Shown here: in pieces, positions 60,171-64,000 of the stretch
How positions within the stretch are numbered: the first letter of the stretch is position 1
How the letters are laid out: each line of letters opens with the position of its first letter
DNA from: Chryseobacterium cucumeris
GTDB taxonomy: Bacteria; Bacteroidota; Bacteroidia; Flavobacteriales; Weeksellaceae
Assembly: GCF_001593385.1 (NCBI RefSeq)
Contig: NZ_LUVZ01000001.1
Coordinates: 62,001-126,000 of the forward strand
Direction: 5' to 3'
Length of the DNA stretch: 64,000 nt
Notes under the pieces: generated by a model
Told to the model about the DNA's origin: nothing
What the model saw: the letters and a program-made list of their open reading frames with translations, nothing else
Databases searched by the model: none
Program-made: the position numbers and the translations under genes

Positions 60171-62315
60171 CTATTTTTTAATGAATTTCTGAGAAGTTTT
60201 CCCTAAAGAGGTTTCAATATCAATCAAATAAGTTCCGCTTAGGAAGTGTTTAACGTCAACCTTATCACCAATAGCTTTAGCATTCATTTTTCTTCCAAAC
60301 ATGTCGTAGACAGAAATTGATTTGATTTCCCCCTTTGTTTTAATTGTCAAAACATCAGAAACCGGATTTGGATAGATAGATGTTTCTGTGTTTGTTATAT
60401 CAACATTTGCAGTGGATAAAAGTGTACAAGGTGTTGTAATACTTCCATATGGTTGTGTGTTGTATGCAAACTCAGTGACAGAATAATTTGAACCATTGGC
60501 CCCAACGCTCACTTTGAAATAGCCGTTAATATCGTAGCCATCGAATTGGTTTCTAAAACCAACATAAGCGGTTTTACCAGACCAGGTAGTATAGGTAGGA
60601 GTATACACATCCAGTTGTCCGGGAGTCCAAGTTGGATACCCTATATTATTTGCATTCGTTATGGTGGTACAGGCTGGAATTAAACTAATATTTCTTGTTC
60701 CTGTTTGGCACACTAATCCTTTCCAATAAGTTTCCAATTTTAATTGATTGGCTCCATAGTACCAGGCGCCATACCCTGCATCATCACTAAGCTCCGGGTT
60801 AATGATAAAATATTTCCAGGTTGCCCCTGAGTTGGTGGTTACTGTTGTTGGTGTTGGGTTGGCATAACTTTCCAGAGGAGTTCCGGTAACTATTTTGTAA
60901 GGATCTTTATAAGAAAAAGTTAAGGCCAAAGCTGTCGTTGATCCTAATGAAGTTACGCCTCCTGTTATAGCCGGATTCAGGAACGTAATTGATGAATTTA
61001 AGACCTGACTTTTAGAATGACTGGTTGCTGCACCATTTATAGTAAGTGTAGCAGTCGTAGGGCTTGTAACTACTATACTTGCAGTTAATCCTGCTGGTAA
61101 TGAAGACGTGAAATGGGTTCCTGCAGTAAGAGTTGTTCCATTGGGTACGGCAAATGTTGCTCCGTTCAGCGTAATCGTTGATATAGGGGCAGATGCTACT
61201 GTTCCGTCTAATGACACGACTCCATTATTGTTTAAGTTCTCTGTAAATGTACTGTTGCTAAGGGCTAATCTTGGTGGAGTATTGGCAACTCCGGTTGCGG
61301 CTAAGTTGGCAGGCTGCCATAAATTTATTCGCGAAGGATGGTTTAATGCTGCCAGCATTCTGTTAACCTGTCCATTGGTAAACATTTTATAACAGCCGGA
61401 AGAACCATTGTATCCCATATAGTTTTCAACGTTTACTTTTTGTCCAAGACAATTGTTTCCAGAGTTACATCCCAATCCGGAAGAAGCATTTTCTACAGGG
61501 GTGTCAGCAACTCCGTCACCATCATTACCAGGGTTCGAAGTTGAACACAGAACATTGAACGTGTGTTGAAGATTTAACCAATGCCCGAATTCGTGAGTAA
61601 ATGTATCAGAAAACTCGTTTGAAGCCACTGTTCCTGCAGCATTAAATATATAACGTCCATTATACACCACTCTGGCTGTATTTACTGAACTCATGTATGA
61701 ATCCGGATACCAGGCAACTCCTGATTGATATAAATCTTTATTAGCATACAAGTCATTTTGGATATACACATTCATATACTTTGTATTATCCCAGGCATCT
61801 GCGCCAATTTGTGCATCATATCCGCCTCCATTGCCATATCCGCCTTTGAAAGGGTGAAATACTACTCCACTTGTTGCTTTTCCGGTTGGATCAATTTTAG
61901 CTAATCGAAATTCAATACTTAATGCTCCTCTGATAGATTGGAAATCAGGATCAACGGTATTTGAATCCGTGTTGATTCCATTGAAATTTAAGTTGATTTG
62001 TTGCAGTAAGTCAACTACTTTTTGGTAATTTACTTTTACATTACTTTGAGATTCTCCATACACATGAAAAACCACAGGGATGATGTAGGTTGGATTGCTG
62101 GCCCTATTATTCAATGAATTTTTGTCTGATCCCATTTTTTTTACGAAATCTTGAGTGTATTTCTCAAAATTTTCATATTCAGCCTTAGATTCAGGGTGCA
62201 GTTCAAAATGTTTTTTCATCATTTCATCTGCTTTACACTCACGAGGTCTGTTTTCCTGAGCAAAACCTATTACTGGAAATAGGGAAACAATTAGTAGTAA
62301 TTTAAATTTTTTCAT
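60171..62315 (-). CDS. Secreted M43 (pappalysin/cytophagalysin) metalloprotease with type IX tail
   Basis: The 714-residue protein has a signal peptide (ending GFAQ), a propeptide and a metzincin catalytic domain with HEFGHWLNLQH (His241, Glu242, His245, His251), the zinc-binding site of the cytophagalysin group. A middle region of beta-rich Ig-like segments follows (about 345-630). The C-terminus is a type A sorting domain beginning SIYPNPVSDVLTIKTK. It is exported to the surface or medium through the type IX system and degrades proteins or collagen-like substrates. It is a single gene. Confidence 0.93.
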   Translation of the reverse strand: MKKFKLLLIVSLFPVIGFAQENRPRECKADEMMKKHFELHPESKAEYENFEKYTQDFVKKMGSDKNSLNNRASNPTYIIPVVFHVYGESQSNVKVNYQKVVDLLQQINLNFNGINTDSNTVDPDFQSIRGALSIEFRLAKIDPTGKATSGVVFHPFKGGYGNGGGYDAQIGADAWDNTKYMNVYIQNDLYANKDLYQSGVAWYPDSYMSSVNTARVVYNGRYIFNAAGTVASNEFSDTFTHEFGHWLNLQHTFNVLCSTSNPGNDGDGVADTPVENASSGLGCNSGNNCLGQKVNVENYMGYNGSSGCYKMFTNGQVNRMLAALNHPSRINLWQPANLAATGVANTPPRLALSNSTFTENLNNNGVVSLDGTVASAPISTITLNGATFAVPNGTTLTAGTHFTSSLPAGLTASIVVTSPTTATLTINGAATSHSKSQVLNSSITFLNPAITGGVTSLGSTTALALTFSYKDPYKIVTGTPLESYANPTPTTVTTNSGATWKYFIINPELSDDAGYGAWYYGANQLKLETYWKGLVCQTGTRNISLIPACTTITNANNIGYPTWTPGQLDVYTPTYTTWSGKTAYVGFRNQFDGYDINGYFKVSVGANGSNYSVTEFAYNTQPYGSITTPCTLLSTANVDITNTETSIYPNPVSDVLTIKTKGEIKSISVYDMFGRKMNAKAIGDKVDVKHFLSGTYLIDIETSLGKTSQKFIKK

Positions 62316-62396
62316 AAATTTTGGATTTGGTTGTTAATAAATTATTTAAGTAATCAAATTGTTTTAGCTTTAATTTGGTGTGTTATGTGATGTTTT

Positions 62397-63662
62397 TTAA
62401 CTAAATCTATCAGGGTTGAATATTTCTATATCAACCGTTGGCTTTTCGTCATTGGCAAGTTCTGAAACTGTTTTTCCAAAAATGGGTCCTAGGCTTAGTC
62501 CCATCATACCGCCGCCGCCTGCGATAATCAGGTTCTTCAATTGGGAAGACTGTCCTAAATACGGAAGGCCATCCGGGGCGCAGGGTCTGTATCCAAACCA
62601 GATTTCGGATTCTTTAGGGGATTCAACCTTAAAATCGGGTAAATATTTGGGGATGGATTGGATGATTCCTTCTACCCTTTTCATATTAATTTTATCCTGA
62701 TGGGAAGCCAGCTCCATCGTTCCGCCGAAACGGATCTGTCCATTCATTGGAGTCACTGCTACTCTAGCTTCGAGTAATAAAGCGGCATGCTCTAATGTAT
62801 TATGCGGATTTTCCGGTTGGTGCATCAACGAATAACCTTTCCCGGGCATTAATTGTATTTTAATACCTGCTTTTTGTGCAAGCTCAGGTAAAAATGAACC
62901 TCCTGTCATGATAAACTGGTCGGCTGTAAATTCTTTACCATTGGCAATGACCGTTTTAATCGTATTTCCAAAAGTTTTAAAGCCCGTTACTTGATGATGA
63001 GTATGAAAAACGACACCTTTATTTTTAAGATAAGAGATCATTTGTTTCATCAGTTTCATGGGATTCATATGGCCGTCGCACTTATAATTAACCCCACCGG
63101 TTACATCCAGCCGGACATTGGGCTCCAGCTCCTGAATTTCTGATTGATCCAGAATATCAACAGATAATCCCATATTGATGGCTTTGTAAGCCAACTCTGT
63201 CTCTTCTTCTGCCACTTTCTCTGTTTTATAGAGCATTAGAATACCATTTTGATTCAGTTCAAAATCAAATCCGTCTTTTTGGGCAATTTCATCATACAAT
63301 TTGCTGCTTGCCAGATTAAGATCCCGGATTGCTGCAGCAGAGTAATCAACATGTTTCTGGTTGGAATGTTTCAAAAACTTCAATCCCCAGGAAACCAGCC
63401 TGGAATTGAGTGAAGGTTTTACATAAAACGGACTTTTACTGTCAAACATCCAGCGTATTCCCTGAGCAACTACACCCGGTGCGGCCAACGGGGTAAAATG
63501 ACTGGGCACAATCATTCCTGCATTTCCATAAGAACAGTTGTTGGTAAGATCATTCTGTTCCAGAATTTCCACCTGCCATCCTTTCTGTAAAAGATAGTAC
63601 GCTGAGCTTAATCCTGCTATTCCTGCACCGATAATCAGTGCTTTTCCTCTATTCTGTGTCAT
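62397..63662 (-). CDS. FAD-dependent D-amino-acid/hydroxyproline dehydrogenase (DadA-like)
   Basis: Start at 63662 gives 421 residues beginning MTQNRGKALIIGAGIAGLSS, the FAD Rossmann motif; the longer frame from 63695 overlaps the end of the epimerase gene. A DAO-type C-terminal lobe has FGYRPCAPDGLPYLGQ and IAGGGGMMGLSLGP. It follows a 4-hydroxyproline epimerase gene by 8 bases, the arrangement of the bacterial trans-4-hydroxyproline pathway, where it would oxidise cis-4-hydroxy-D-proline. The substrate is inferred from the neighbour. Confidence 0.85.
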   Translation of the reverse strand: MTQNRGKALIIGAGIAGLSSAYYLLQKGWQVEILEQNDLTNNCSYGNAGMIVPSHFTPLAAPGVVAQGIRWMFDSKSPFYVKPSLNSRLVSWGLKFLKHSNQKHVDYSAAAIRDLNLASSKLYDEIAQKDGFDFELNQNGILMLYKTEKVAEEETELAYKAINMGLSVDILDQSEIQELEPNVRLDVTGGVNYKCDGHMNPMKLMKQMISYLKNKGVVFHTHHQVTGFKTFGNTIKTVIANGKEFTADQFIMTGGSFLPELAQKAGIKIQLMPGKGYSLMHQPENPHNTLEHAALLLEARVAVTPMNGQIRFGGTMELASHQDKINMKRVEGIIQSIPKYLPDFKVESPKESEIWFGYRPCAPDGLPYLGQSSQLKNLIIAGGGGMMGLSLGPIFGKTVSELANDEKPTVDIEIFNPDRFS

Positions 63663-63670
63663 ATGCTTGT

Positions 63671-64000
63671 TTACATCACCTGAAAACCCTGCCAATAAGG
63701 ATCTTCATCATCAATAATAATATGATTATATCCGGTAATTCTTGCCCAGCCTTCTACTGACGGAATAATGGCTGGTCTCCCATCTAAAGTAGCAGTCTCT
63801 TCAATTCTCCCGATAAACTGGGAACCGATATAGCTTTCATGAATAAATTCTTCCCCTTGCTTCAGTTTTCCCTTAGCATACCATTGGGCCATTCTTGCTG
63901 AAGTTCCCGTACCACATGGCGAACGGTCTAAAGCATTTTCACCCACCAATACTGCATTTCTTCCACTGGCTTTAGGATCTTTAGGTTTCCCCGTCCACTG
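63671..64000 (-). CDS. 4-hydroxyproline 2-epimerase/proline-racemase family, C-terminal part
   Basis: The frame is open to the window edge, so only the last about 110 residues are seen (it runs on beyond base 64000). DRSPCGTGTSARMA holds the second catalytic Cys of proline racemases and 4-hydroxyproline epimerases (the CGTGT motif), followed by GSQFIGRIEETATLDGRP and GYNHIIIDDEDPYWQGF. Together with the FAD enzyme downstream it suggests a hydroxyproline catabolic operon. The N-terminal catalytic Cys is outside the window. Confidence 0.85.
   Translation of the reverse strand, partial: QWTGKPKDPKASGRNAVLVGENALDRSPCGTGTSARMAQWYAKGKLKQGEEFIHESYIGSQFIGRIEETATLDGRPAIIPSVEGWARITGYNHIIIDDEDPYWQGFQVM

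Overview
The window looks like a chromosomal segment of a Chryseobacterium-type flavobacterium (Bacteroidota, Weeksellaceae). This rests on AT-rich DNA, type IX secretion C-terminal tails with the YPNP motif, TonB-dependent receptors, promoters of the Bacteroidota form TTTG-N(19-23)-TAnnTTTG, short peptides with the leader MKxLxRxxLKxIxG, and many AT-rich palindromic intergenic repeats. No rRNA, tRNA, CRISPR array, prophage or complete insertion sequence was seen. The genus call is inference; no marker gene is present.

Layout. 1-17.2 kb is a mixed region. It holds the end of a YdcF-type gene, an EamA transporter, a VOC protein, a TPR/DUF6624 lipoprotein-like exported protein, a MocR regulator divergent from an ABM monooxygenase and a GNAT enzyme, a DoxX-like membrane protein, DUF2625, an APH-type kinase, an esterase, a BspA-like surface protein, a TonB receptor with a Zur-type box, a glycine-zipper leader peptide, an XRE/S24 regulator and exonuclease III. 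17.4-27.4 kb is a cell-surface glycan module. A giant hybrid histidine kinase, a lone receiver, a membrane-anchored HEAT protein and a fusion of a processive GT2 synthase with an LTA-synthase-like sulfatase-fold transferase form one operon. It faces a TPR/beta-barrel YaiO protein, with overlapping stop codons. This is the best candidate for an undescribed system.

27.8-31.7 kb has two ferritin-like proteins and a fasciclin protein, divergent from an ECF sigma/RskA-like anti-sigma pair. 31.8-35.4 kb is a zinc-homeostasis locus: alkaline phosphatase, a COG0523 GTPase, a MerC-type membrane protein and a Fur/Zur repressor. Near-identical 13-bp palindromes (RYAACnnnGTTGC type) lie at three sites there and a fourth lies before the TonB receptor at 14.6 kb, so a compact Zur regulon can be read directly from the sequence.

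35.4-44.5 kb holds hypothetical proteins, a cysteine-rich leader peptide, a NUDIX enzyme, two AraC regulators, a polysaccharide deacetylase, a DoxX protein, an NAD(P)-binding protein and a DJ-1/PfpI protein, interspersed with MITE-like repeats. 45.0-59.3 kb is a complete assimilatory sulfate-reduction cluster on the minus strand: Rrf2 regulator, cysH, cysD, cysN, serine acetyltransferase, cysK, cobA, cysJ, cysI, a TonB receptor and a precorrin-2 dehydrogenase/TSUP transporter fusion. A palindrome wraps the -33 element of the cysH promoter. The right end has a GNAT enzyme, a secreted M43 metalloprotease and the start of a hydroxyproline-catabolism gene pair cut by the window edge.
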